Source of the DNA: Verrucomicrobiia bacterium
GTDB taxonomy: Bacteria > Verrucomicrobiota > Verrucomicrobiia > Palsa-1439
Assembly: GCA_022072455.1 (NCBI GenBank)
Contig: JAJVHY010000011.1
Span: forward strand, 27,683-91,682
Direction: 5' to 3'
Length of the DNA stretch: 64,000 bases
A program made the translations under genes and the position numbers. Below the pieces are notes generated by a model. The model searched no databases. It saw only the letters and a list, made by a program, of their open reading frames with translations, and was not told the DNA's origin. Below are positions 54,016 to 61,994 of the stretch, in pieces (within the stretch, counting starts at the first letter, position 1; the number at the start of each line of letters is the position of its first letter).

Positions 54016-55013
54016 GGGTTTAATCCTTTGAAGAGCTTCGGTGCGGCCACTGTCAAAAAGTTTTCGGCCAGCCGTTGGTAACCCTCGGCGTCCGGGTGCA
54101 AGCGATCCGGCAACCGGCCGACAAGGTCGGGGCCGAACAACTCCAGCCCATCTTGATACCGGAGCGCCGGGTCGCCGGCGGCGCGCAGGATTTCGACGGC
54201 CTGCGCCACCTCGCTCCGCATCTCCGGCAACGTGAACCCGACCGCATTTTTGGTCGTCTCCCGTTCGCAGGCGTAGATCGGCGAACAGACCAGCACCGGG
54301 GTGGTGGGATGTTTCTCGCGGAGAATTTTCACAAACCCGATCAGCGACGCTCCAAACGTCCGCGCGCTCAGCGTGGCGCCGCCGTAGATGTTGATCCCAA
54401 CGCACAGGGAGAGGTAATCCGCCGGCAAGTCCCGCATCAGCCGCGCCACTTGGGAGTCGAGATGACATTGGCCGCCGTAACCGAGGCACGTCAGATTCAA
54501 ACCGCGGGTGCGGGCCACAATGGCCGGCCACGTCCGCGTGGGCGAGGCCGCGGTCCGGCATTGGGTGATGGAACTCCCATAGGTGATCCAGCGCGGGCGG
54601 TTGTCGGGAGCCGGCCCGCACGTGGCCCCCGCGGCCAGTTCCAGCGCCTGCAACCGGAAGGTGCCGTACTGCGGCAGCCACAACTCGACCACGTGTTCCC
54701 CTGCCGGCAGATTCGCAAACTCGAACCGGTCGCGGCCCGCCAGCGGTTGCGAGCCAAGCCAACCGCCATCGCAAACGAGATCGATGTCACTGGCGTCAGC
54801 CACTGGGGTAATTCGGCCCGCCACGACTGGGCTGTTCGTCCGGAAGGTCAACCGCACTCCCGCCGGCATCGCGGCTCGTTCTTGCAGAGTCGGGTTAAAC
54901 AGCGTCCGGTCGCCAAACGGGATCCGCCACGGGCTGACGCCGTCGGCCGCGGTCTGCAACGAGACTGCCCCCGGCCATTGCAATCGCGAATCTGACGCTG
55001 TGATGATTTGCAT
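54012..55013 (-). CDS. SGNH/GDSL-type hydrolase
   Basis: A 333-aa protein. The N-terminal ~135 residues are a beta-sandwich (FRTNSPVVAGRI, LPAGEHVVELWLPQYGTFRLQALEL), followed by an SGNH esterase domain. Nucleophile Ser in ITYGSSITQC, Gly in LGYGGQC, Asn in CVGINIYGG, and the Asp-x-x-His pair in PDRLHPDAEGY. This resembles carbohydrate esterases (deacetylases). No signal peptide is obvious. Three bases after ftsY and overlapping the epimerase gene, so possibly a polysaccharide-modifying pair. Confidence 0.85.
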   Translation of the reverse strand: MQIITASDSRLQWPGAVSLQTAADGVSPWRIPFGDRTLFNPTLQERAAMPAGVRLTFRTNSPVVAGRITPVADASDIDLVCDGGWLGSQPLAGRDRFEFANLPAGEHVVELWLPQYGTFRLQALELAAGATCGPAPDNRPRWITYGSSITQCRTAASPTRTWPAIVARTRGLNLTCLGYGGQCHLDSQVARLMRDLPADYLSLCVGINIYGGATLSARTFGASLIGFVKILREKHPTTPVLVCSPIYACERETTKNAVGFTLPEMRSEVAQAVEILRAAGDPALRYQDGLELFGPDLVGRLPDRLHPDAEGYQRLAENFLTVAAPKLFKGLNP

Positions 55014-55016
55014 AGT

Positions 55017-55931
55017 CTAGGCCACCGGCTCGCTAAATAACGCGGCGGCGAATTGTTGCGGGTCGAACGGCTGCAAGTCATCAAGTTGCTCCCCCAACCC
55101 GATGAATTTCACCGGCAGCTTCAACTCGCGCGCGATCGCCACGACGATGCCGCCTTTCGCCGTGCCGTCCAGCTTCGTCACCACCAAGCCGGTCACCCCG
55201 AGCAGTTGATGAAACTCCCGGGCTTGGTTCAACGCATTCGAGCCGGTCGTCGCATCGAGCACCAGCAGCGTTTCGTGCGGGGTGCCGGGCAGCCGTTTTT
55301 GGAGGACGCGGTGCATCTTTTTCATTTCCTCCATCAGATTTTGCTTCGTGTGCAACCGCCCGGCCGTGTCCACCAACAAATAGTCACTCTTCCGCGCGAG
55401 CGCGGCCCCCAGCGCGTCAAACGCCAGCGCCGCGCTGTCCGAGCCATACTCACCGGCAATCACCTCGCAGCCGACCCGGCCGCCCCAAATCTTGAGCTGT
55501 TCGATGGCGGCCGCCCGGAACGTATCGCAGGCCGCCAGCAGCACCGAGTTCCCCTGCCCCTTGAGCAGATGCGCGAGCTTGGCTGTCGTGGTCGTCTTGC
55601 CGGCGCCGTTGACGCCGGCGAGGAGGACGACCGTCGGCGCTTGCGGCGCCTTGTTCAAGTGGTGGGTCGCGACGCCGAGTTCCCGGGCGATCTCGGCGCG
55701 GGCGATGGCGAACACGTCGACTTGCCCGGTTTTCTTTGCTGCGGCTTTTGTCTGGTCGATGATCGCGCCGGTCGTGCCGATGCCGATGTCGGTCGCGATC
55801 AAGGCGGCTTCGAGTTCATCGAGTGCGTCGGCATCGAGGCGCGGGGCGCGGGTGACGATGCGTTTGATTTCCCCGGCCAGTTTGGTCGAGGTCTTTTTGA
55901 GGCCGGCGCGAAATTTCTGGAAGAGGCTCAT
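55017..55931 (-). CDS. ftsY: Signal recognition particle receptor FtsY
   Basis: A 304-aa GTPase that docks SRP-ribosome complexes to the membrane. The NG domain is complete: N-domain ALDELEAALIATDIG, G1 GVNGAGKTTTTAKLA, DTFRAAAIEQL, G3 DTAGRLHT, G4 TKLDGTAKGG, and IGLGEQLDDLQPF at the end. The acidic A domain is absent, as in many bacteria. The start at 55931 overlaps the PHP gene stop (ATGA). Confidence 0.96.
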   Translation of the reverse strand: MSLFQKFRAGLKKTSTKLAGEIKRIVTRAPRLDADALDELEAALIATDIGIGTTGAIIDQTKAAAKKTGQVDVFAIARAEIARELGVATHHLNKAPQAPTVVLLAGVNGAGKTTTTAKLAHLLKGQGNSVLLAACDTFRAAAIEQLKIWGGRVGCEVIAGEYGSDSAALAFDALGAALARKSDYLLVDTAGRLHTKQNLMEEMKKMHRVLQKRLPGTPHETLLVLDATTGSNALNQAREFHQLLGVTGLVVTKLDGTAKGGIVVAIARELKLPVKFIGLGEQLDDLQPFDPQQFAAALFSEPVA

Positions 55932-56752
55932 TGGGCTGCGGCTTTGATAGCATCCACACATTCGTAAGGCACTTGCACGGTCCCGATCAAGGCGCGGCCG
56001 CGCACTGTTCCGTGGCAATCGCTGCCGCCGGTCACGATCAACCCCAGCCGCGCCGCCAACCGCCGGTAATGCTCCGTCTGGCCGGGGCTGTGCCGGGTAT
56101 GCCAGATCTCCAAGCCGCCCAACCCTTGCTGCGCCAGCTCCGCGAGATGTTCATCCACTTTGTTCAAGGCCGGATGCGCCAGCACCGCCACCCCGCCGGC
56201 GCGTTTGACGTGCCCGATCGCTTCCGCCGTCGTCATGCGGTACCGATCCACAAACCCCGGTTTGCCGCGTTTTAGGAAACGTTCGAACGCCTCATCGCTC
56301 GTCTTGACCACCCCGCGTTTCACCAACGCCATCGCCATGTGCGGCCGGCCCAGCGTCCCGCAGTCGGAACAGGCCAACACCTCCGCTTCGGTGACCGGGA
56401 TGCCGAGGTCGTTGATGCGCGTGACCATTTCACCGATACGTTTTTCGCGAATTTGTTTCGAGTGATTGAGCACGGCGGTCAAGGCCGGGTCCTGCCAGGT
56501 CGCGCCGGGCAGGTACGCGAGCAGATGAACTTCGGTGGTCTCGATCCGGCAGGTGATCTCGACGCCGGGAATGACTTCGATCCCCAGCCGGTCACTCACG
56601 GCGAGGATGGGCGGCACCCCGTCGAGCGTATCGTGGTCGGTGATGGCAATCGCCGACAGTTGCCGGTGCATCGCTTCCTTGCACAAGTCTTCCGGCGTCC
56701 AACTGCCGTCGGAATACCGGGTGTGCAGATGCAGGTCAACGAATCGCATCAC
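55928..56752 (-). CDS. PHP-domain phosphoesterase (RNase AM/YciV-like)
   Basis: A 274-aa metal-dependent phosphoesterase. DLHLHTRYSDGSWTPEDL near the start and AITDHDTLDG are the first two PHP metal motifs; VLAHPALN and GGSDCHG are later ones. Relatives hydrolyse 3',5'-nucleoside bisphosphates or trim RNA 5' ends. The start is 56752 or the ATG three bases on (56749); both overlap nusB. Confidence 0.88.
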   Translation of the reverse strand: MMRFVDLHLHTRYSDGSWTPEDLCKEAMHRQLSAIAITDHDTLDGVPPILAVSDRLGIEVIPGVEITCRIETTEVHLLAYLPGATWQDPALTAVLNHSKQIREKRIGEMVTRINDLGIPVTEAEVLACSDCGTLGRPHMAMALVKRGVVKTSDEAFERFLKRGKPGFVDRYRMTTAEAIGHVKRAGGVAVLAHPALNKVDEHLAELAQQGLGGLEIWHTRHSPGQTEHYRRLAARLGLIVTGGSDCHGTVRGRALIGTVQVPYECVDAIKAAAQ

Positions 56753-57207
56753 TTCCCAGCGGCGGTTCGGGCGGGGCGCGGCAGATCGCTCCGCAGCCGG
56801 TCGAGGATGCCGTTCACAAACGAACCGGATTCTTGGGTGGAAAACTTTTTGGCGATATCCACCGCTTCATTGATGCTCACGACCGGCGGGATGTCGTCGC
56901 GGAACAACATCTCGAAAATCGCCAGGCGGAGAATGTTCCGATCCACGGCGGCAATACGCGGTAGTTCCCAGTGTTCGGTGTACTTCCGAATCTTTTCGTC
57001 GATGGCGGCCTGGTTCGCCACGGCGCCGCGAATCAAGTCGTCCGCGAATTGCTTGGCCTCGGCGCTGCACGGTTCCGGCAAGGCGTCCCAGAACGTCGCG
57101 AGCGATTCGTCGAATTCGCCGCCGCTGAGGTCGAACTGATACAGGAATTGCACCGCGCACTCGCGCGCTTGGCGGCGTTTGCCGACGGGTTTTACAGGTT
57201 TTTCCAT
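56749..57207 (-). CDS. nusB: Transcription antitermination factor NusB
   Basis: A 152-aa all-helical protein used in rRNA antitermination with NusE. RRQARECAVQFLYQFDLSGG at the start, WELPRIAAVDRNILRLAIFEML and PPVVSINEAVDIAKKFSTQESGSFVNGILD are the family signature stretches. The start at 57207 lies 16 bp inside ribH. ribH-nusB adjacency is widespread. Confidence 0.95.
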   Translation of the reverse strand: MEKPVKPVGKRRQARECAVQFLYQFDLSGGEFDESLATFWDALPEPCSAEAKQFADDLIRGAVANQAAIDEKIRKYTEHWELPRIAAVDRNILRLAIFEMLFRDDIPPVVSINEAVDIAKKFSTQESGSFVNGILDRLRSDLPRPARTAAGK

Positions 57208-57644
57208 ACACGAGCCATTTCGATGGCAGTGCGGGCCGCTTCGCGGCCGCGGTTGTAAGTTTTGCCAAGGCAGCGCACTTGGGCTTGCCGGAGATTGTTG
57301 GCAGTGACGATGCCGAAAACGGTCGGCACGCCGGTGCGAATCGCGATGTGCGTCAGCCCGTGCGCCACGGCGCCGGCAATGTGCTCGGCATGGCTGGTCT
57401 GGCCTTGGAGGAGCACGCCCAACGCAATGACGCAGTCGCATTGGCCGGTTTTCGCCAAGTGGGCGGCGGCGGCTGTGACTTCAAAACTGCCGGGGACGCG
57501 AATCACCCGGCATTTTGCGCCGGCCAGCGTTTCCAGACAGTTGGCCACGAGCGCGTCGGCAAGTTTGGTGTTATAGCGCGCGGCGGCAATTCCAAAGCGG
57601 AGGCCCGCGGCGGAAAGTGGCGGTTGTTTTTCGGCGCGGAGCAT
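57192..57644 (-). CDS. ribH: 6,7-dimethyl-8-ribityllumazine synthase
   Basis: A 150-aa enzyme for the penultimate step of riboflavin synthesis. FGIAAARYNTKLADAL, VPGSFEVTAAAAHL, ALGVLLQGQTSHAEHIA (catalytic His) and PTVFGIVTANNLRQA match the family. Follows ribBA by 3 bp. Confidence 0.96.
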   Translation of the reverse strand: MLRAEKQPPLSAAGLRFGIAAARYNTKLADALVANCLETLAGAKCRVIRVPGSFEVTAAAAHLAKTGQCDCVIALGVLLQGQTSHAEHIAGAVAHGLTHIAIRTGVPTVFGIVTANNLRQAQVRCLGKTYNRGREAARTAIEMARVWKNL

Positions 57645-57647
57645 GAG

Positions 57648-58850
57648 TTACAATTTGTGTCCCAATTTGGTTTTTTTGGTTTCGAGATATTTCTTGTTAT
57701 GGACAGTCGGCTCGCTGCGAATGGGCAGTTGCTCGACGATCGCCAACCCGAACCCATCGAGACCGACGACTTTTCGGGGATTGTTCGTGAGCAACCGGAT
57801 GCTGCGGAGTCCGAGGTCCACCAAAATCTGCGCGCCGAGGCCGTACTCGCGAAGGTCGGGTTTGAAGCCGAGTTTCTCATTTGCCTCGACGGTATCAAGA
57901 CCTTCTTCTTGGAGCGCGTAGGCGTGAATCTTGTTGGCGAAACCGATGCCCCGTCCCTCTTGGCGCATGTACACCAGCACCCCCTCGCCTTCTTGTGCAA
58001 TCCGCTGCAGTGCCGCCTGCAACTGCGACCCGCAATCGCACCGCAACGACCCAAAAACATCACCGGTCAGACACTCGCTGTGCACACGGACCAGCACCCC
58101 GGCCTTGTCGCGGACATCGCCCAGGGTCAACGCCGCGTGATGCTGCCCATCCACGAGTGACCGGTAGAGGTGGAGTTTGAACTCGCCATACTGTGTCGGC
58201 ATGGCGACCTCCTGTTCTTTCGAGACCAGCTTTTCCCGCGACCGCCGGTATTCGATCAGGTCGCGGATCGTGCAAATCTTCAATCCGTGCTTTTCGCGAA
58301 ACTTCAGCAACTCCGGCAACCGCGCCATCGTGCCGTCTTCGTGCAGGATTTCGCAAATCACCGCCACCGGCAGCAGCCCGGCCATCTTGACCATGTCCAC
58401 CGACGCCTCCGTGTGCCCGGCGCGCCGCAATACGCCGCCTTCGCGGGCTTGAAGGGGGAAGATGTGCCCCGGTTGCACCAGATCGTCCGGCTTCGCCGCA
58501 CTGTCAGCCAGAATGCGAATCGTCCGCGCCCGGTCGTAGGCGCTGATGCCGGTCGTGATTCCCGTTCGCGCATCAATGCTGACCATGAAATCGGTTTTAT
58601 GGCTCTCGCGATTCTCGACAACCATCCGGCCGATCCCGAGTGACTTGAGCCGGGCTTCCGTGGTCGGCGCGCAGATCAGGCCGCGACCGTTCTTCGCCAT
58701 GAAATTGATGGCATCGGGCGTGACTTTCTCCGCCGCGATGACGAGATCGCCTTCGTTTTCGCGATCAGCGTCATCGGTCACGACAATCAGCCGGCCTTGC
58801 CGGAGATCTTCGAGACAGGCTTCCACAGTGTCAAAAGACTTGTTCATCAA
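57648..58850 (-). CDS. ribBA: Bifunctional DHBP synthase / GTP cyclohydrolase II
   Basis: A 400-aa fusion that makes both precursors of lumazine. DHBP synthase half (about 1-200): VTDDADRENEGDLV, RAGHTEASVD. GTP cyclohydrolase II half: SECLTGDVFGSLRCDCGSQL carries the three zinc Cys, followed by RQEGRGIG and NNPRKV. All key residues seem present, so both activities are likely. The start is 58850 or 58847; the former overlaps the previous stop. Confidence 0.96.
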   Translation of the reverse strand: MMNKSFDTVEACLEDLRQGRLIVVTDDADRENEGDLVIAAEKVTPDAINFMAKNGRGLICAPTTEARLKSLGIGRMVVENRESHKTDFMVSIDARTGITTGISAYDRARTIRILADSAAKPDDLVQPGHIFPLQAREGGVLRRAGHTEASVDMVKMAGLLPVAVICEILHEDGTMARLPELLKFREKHGLKICTIRDLIEYRRSREKLVSKEQEVAMPTQYGEFKLHLYRSLVDGQHHAALTLGDVRDKAGVLVRVHSECLTGDVFGSLRCDCGSQLQAALQRIAQEGEGVLVYMRQEGRGIGFANKIHAYALQEEGLDTVEANEKLGFKPDLREYGLGAQILVDLGLRSIRLLTNNPRKVVGLDGFGLAIVEQLPIRSEPTVHNKKYLETKKTKLGHKL

Positions 58851-59227
58851 TCCACGTCAAAAACGATTCCGTTATGGTGCAGCAAGACGACCCAGAGTTT
58901 GTACAACACTAGCCGGTTCGTCATCTCGGCGTAGTTCTTTTCCACCAGCCCGCAGACGATCTTGTCAATCTCGGCAAAGCTCATCCCGAGTTTCGGCGCG
59001 AGGTCCGGCAAATCGAGATCCACCGTCATCGCACAGCGGCCGCGGGTCGCGCCGAGCAGGAACTTCAAATCGTGGCTGGACAACCCCAACTCATGCGCGG
59101 CGCTCACCAAGTCATCCGGCATGTTCAAATAGCCGGCAATGCCCTCGGGCACCCGGACCGGAAATTTCACCTTCCCGCGATAGGTCTTTTCAACGACAAC
59201 TTCGTCGACAGTGACGGTTTCAGCCAT
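58847..59227 (-). CDS. 126-aa protein of unknown function heading the rib operon
   Basis: Small soluble protein. N-terminus beta (TVTVDEVVVEKTYRGKVKFPV), rest helical (PDDLVSAAHELGLSSHDLKFLLG, SFAEIDKIVCGLVEKNYAEMTN). No Cys/His cluster or catalytic motif; I do not recognise the family. The start at 59227 (MAETV) is chosen over an ATG at 59263 because the extension looks like noise. Overlaps ribBA by four bases, so it may be a regulatory or assembly factor of the operon. Confidence 0.7.
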   Translation of the reverse strand: MAETVTVDEVVVEKTYRGKVKFPVRVPEGIAGYLNMPDDLVSAAHELGLSSHDLKFLLGATRGRCAMTVDLDLPDLAPKLGMSFAEIDKIVCGLVEKNYAEMTNRLVLYKLWVVLLHHNGIVFDVD

Positions 59228-59362
59228 GCCGTTGACACTATAAACAGACGCAGCGCGAGGCAAACGAAATGTGCTAACTGCTGAATTCGGGCTGACAGAA
59301 TCGGCGGCGCGGCCACAGACTGTGATTCCATGACAAACGTAAGTAGACTCGCCCCTACCGGC

Positions 59363-60016
59363 TTACGGAATCGGTGACATACCGCCGTTGCTTACCGCCG
59401 CCGCCAGCCGGTCAATCGCCTCCGCCACCGTCGCCGGCGGTGCGCCCGCCCAGTGACCGGGATTGGCCGGTGAAAACGCGGCGGTCACGAACGGTTGTCC
59501 ACCGGCATCCTGTAACACCCCGGTCGCCCACGTCGCCACCACCACCGGCGGGTCCGCCCACGCGCAACGGCCGGCAATGCCCGTCGCGCCCAACGGATAA
59601 TCCCACGTCGCGCTCACCGGCGTCGCGCCGAACCCGCGAAAGGTGAACGTGCTGAAATCCTTCCCGGCCAGCCACATGCCGGCCAGATAATAAATCACCA
59701 ACCCGGTGGCATTCGTCCAATACGGCTGACCGTTGTGGGTGCCGGTCACCGTATAATCGCCATTGAACAACGTCCCGTCATAGTTCTGGTTGCCGGCATC
59801 GTAATACACGACGCCGCCGAACCCGGTCGCGGTGAGCGACGCGGGCCCGGTCAAGGTGCGCGCGATTGCATCGAGGCTCACGATGTTTTCGGCGTCCCGG
59901 AGTTGCGTGGGGGCCGCTACGGCATCAATCAAGTCTTTGAGGCCGGTGAATTGGTTGCGGAGTTCGGAGGAGGTGATGACGGAATTGGGGGCCGGTAAGA
60001 GTGGATTGAAGGGCAT
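59363..60016 (-). CDS. 217-aa protein of unknown function, paralogue of 47174-47827
   Basis: Same length and plan as the first copy. N-terminus MPFNPLLPAPNS, stalk-like SELRNQFTGLKDLIDAVAAP, then the almost invariant core (VYYDAGNQNYDGTLFNG, YTVTGTHNGQPYWTN, YYLAGMWLAGKDFSTFTF), and SPANPGHWAGAPPATVAEA near the end. AGGAG lies before the ATG. It lies downstream of Fn3-like gene B in the same direction, about 180 bp apart, with REP-like hairpins between. Confidence 0.7.
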   Translation of the reverse strand: MPFNPLLPAPNSVITSSELRNQFTGLKDLIDAVAAPTQLRDAENIVSLDAIARTLTGPASLTATGFGGVVYYDAGNQNYDGTLFNGDYTVTGTHNGQPYWTNATGLVIYYLAGMWLAGKDFSTFTFRGFGATPVSATWDYPLGATGIAGRCAWADPPVVVATWATGVLQDAGGQPFVTAAFSPANPGHWAGAPPATVAEAIDRLAAAVSNGGMSPIP

Positions 60017-60079
60017 AAGTTCTCCTGCGGTTTTTGGTCGGGACTGCGCGCCGCGCCGTCCGTGTCATTCATTAACTGC

Positions 60080-60187
60080 GGCGGTCGCGGCGCGACCGCC
60101 CTACCGGGGGGGCGTCCCGACCGGCTGGTTCCGGTTCCCGGTTCAGGGCGCTTAACCCCGAACCGAGAACCAGAACCGGGAACACCT
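60080..60187. repeat. REP-like palindromes between Fn3-like gene B and the 217-aa gene
   Basis: 60080-60100 is a perfect palindrome with arms GGCGGTCGCG and CGCGACCGCC and one central base, followed by CTACCGG. About 60127-60187 is a longer imperfect inverted repeat built of GGTTC/GAACC blocks. These may act as terminators or as mobile REP-type elements. Confidence 0.65.
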
Positions 60188-60193
60188 ATTTAT

Positions 60194-60823
60194 TTACGGC
60201 ACGGTTTTGACGGCCGGTTCGCTCCACGCGCCGGTGTTATTGGCACCGAGGGCGCGGACGCGGGCCCAGACGCGTTGGCCGGAGACCAGCGTATCGTTGA
60301 GCCGGCAGCGGGTCTTCGTTGTGGTGAGTTTATCCTGCCAGTTGACCGGCATGGTCGTGGCATCCACACAGACCTGCACCTGATACATGCGGGTGCCCTC
60401 TTCCCCGGCGTAATCCATGATCAATTCGCCTTCGTGATCACTGGGCGAGAGGCGGACATTTTGAACTTGGCCGACCAGCCGGGGATTCGGGTTGGCGCGC
60501 ACGTTCATCGCGGCACTGCGGATGATTTCCTCATCGCCGTTGGCCGCGTTCTCGACGTACAATCCGAGATTGGTCAACGTCTCGCGCAGGTCGCGCAACG
60601 CATTGTCCCGCTCGGTCTGATACAAGGCCAACGTATCCTGCGCGGCACTGAGTTGGTTGATTTTCGCCACGGTGGCAGTCAGCCGCGTCTGCAACTGCGC
60701 CAAATCCGGCGTGGGCGTCGGAAAGTTCGCGTTGCCGGTCATCGCGGTGTGGATGTCCTGACCGAGTTGGACCGTTTGGCCGGCGTTTAACTCAAACAAC
60801 CCGAGGGCGACTTTACTTTTCAT
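60194..60823 (-). CDS. Fibronectin-III-like protein B
   Basis: A 209-aa protein from ATG at 60823 with AAGGAG seven bases upstream. N-terminus VALGLFELNAGQTVQLGQDI parallels paralogue A. A helical coiled stretch follows (LAQLQTRLTATVAKINQL ... TERDNALRDLRETLTNLGLY), then an Fn3-like domain (VQNVRLSPSDHEGELIMDY ... LVSGQRVWARVRALGANNTGAWSEPAV). No signal peptide. A second possible start at 60904 would add a 27-residue leader. Unknown function. Confidence 0.75.
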   Translation of the reverse strand: MKSKVALGLFELNAGQTVQLGQDIHTAMTGNANFPTPTPDLAQLQTRLTATVAKINQLSAAQDTLALYQTERDNALRDLRETLTNLGLYVENAANGDEEIIRSAAMNVRANPNPRLVGQVQNVRLSPSDHEGELIMDYAGEEGTRMYQVQVCVDATTMPVNWQDKLTTTKTRCRLNDTLVSGQRVWARVRALGANNTGAWSEPAVKTVP

Positions 60824-60904
60824 ACTACGGCTCCTTATGGCTGGGGCCAGCGCATCATAGCTCGCACCGGCATCAAACCGCGCGCCGCTGTCATAGAGTG
60901 CCAT
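60824..60904 (-). CDS. Short leader frame before Fn3-like gene B
   Basis: From ATG 60904 with AGGAGG nine bases upstream, in frame with the Fn3-like gene. Peptide MALYDSGARFDAGASYDALA has aromatic residues at six-residue spacing. It is either the true N-terminus or a leader peptide. Two good ribosome sites 81 bp apart make dual starts likely. Confidence 0.45.
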
Positions 60905-61014
60905 ACGGAGGGGCCTCCTCTGCGACGGCGCGGGGCGGGCTTTCAATGGGGCGGAACATGGATGAGCTTGCCATTGGTTTCAGTTCAAAAAGCCAGTAGG
61001 CAACTTCTGTGCCA

Positions 61015-61413
61015 GACCGCTCCGACCGGCTAAATCGGCGCACCGATTCCGCCGCTCGGAATTCCCGGGCGCCGGTCGGACGCACTGCCCCGGCGCGGCA
61101 GTGCTCCGATTTGACGCGCGACACCACCACTTTTGCAAATCGGAGCACCCGGCCGGCAAAACGCTTCTCTTTTCAGATGAGGCAGACCACCGGGTGCCGG
61201 AGTGGAGCACCCTTTTGACAAATCGGAGCACCGAATTCCCGGCCGGGAGTTCTGGTGCGGGACAAAGCATCTTCAAATCACCGACCCAGTGTTCTGGCGC
61301 GGAGAATTGGTGCACTGCTATGCCGGTTTGGTGCTCCGAATTGCCGGATCGGTGCTCCGAATTGGCAAATCGGAGCACCGATTTCCCAAATCGGAGTCCT
61401 GGCTCCCAATAAA
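61015..61413 (-). repeat. 21-bp tandem array B (about 19 degenerate units, 399 bp)
   Basis: Period of 21 bp throughout, with one single-base phase slip near 61142-61204. Units share a core GGWGCWCC (as GGAGCACC or GGTGCTCC) followed on the plus strand by GA(A/T)TT and a variable part often ending AAATC. The core is its own reverse complement, so each unit carries a dyad on the same helical face. Consensus is unlike array A. All three minus frames and several plus frames stay open because 21 is divisible by three. It lies about 110 bp upstream of the leader and Fn3-like gene B. Confidence 0.87.
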
Positions 61414-61545
61414 ATAATGCCCGGCAGGTCGTCCCATTCGCACGGATGCAATGTCAGACCTGAAAAACCGCCGCCGCCATTTGCAATTTTGAAAAACCTG
61501 TTCCTCTCATTAGCGGTAGTGTCCGACTGCTCTGCCAAAGTTAAT

Positions 61546-61610
61546 TCGGAGGGTTGCGCTTCTGCGCGACCGCCGCTGACCAGAGGCCACGCGGAAGCGC
61601 GGCCCTCCGA
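61546..61610. repeat. Inverted repeat, REP-like
   Basis: Two 21-bp arms (61546-61566 and 61590-61610), about 18 of 21 bases complementary, beginning TCGGAGGG and ending CCCTCCGA. No gene lies here. Between array B and the broken integrase. Confidence 0.6.
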
Positions 61611-61994
61611 AACACCCTTGCACTCAAGTTTGCCAGAGCACCAGGGCTGTATTCGGCTTGCGCAGTTATGCGTCTAATGGGCTACGAACACCAAGACCCG
61701 GTTTCTTCATCACATGTGTGTAGATCTGCGTTGTCGCCACGTCCTTATGGCCAAGGAGGTCTTGGAGCGTGCGGATGTCAGTGCCGGATTCCAATAAATG
61801 GGTCGCGAAGGAATGCCGGAGGACGTGCGGCGTCACGCGCTTGTTAAGTTGCGCTTTGCGGGCGGCTTGCCGGATTGTCTGCTGAAAGGTCGCATCCAAA
61901 ATGTGGTGGCGGCGTTTGATACCGGACCGCGGGTCGGTCATGAATTGCCGGGAGGGAAAGAACCACTGCCATTCCCACGTTCAGCGGGGGTACT

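Noticed and set aside
51853..61413. CRISPR arrays
   Set aside because: Units are contiguous with no spacers, units are diverged, and no cas genes are present.
51853..61413. Diversity-generating retroelement
   Set aside because: No reverse transcriptase and no template/variable repeat pair with adenine-directed differences were seen.
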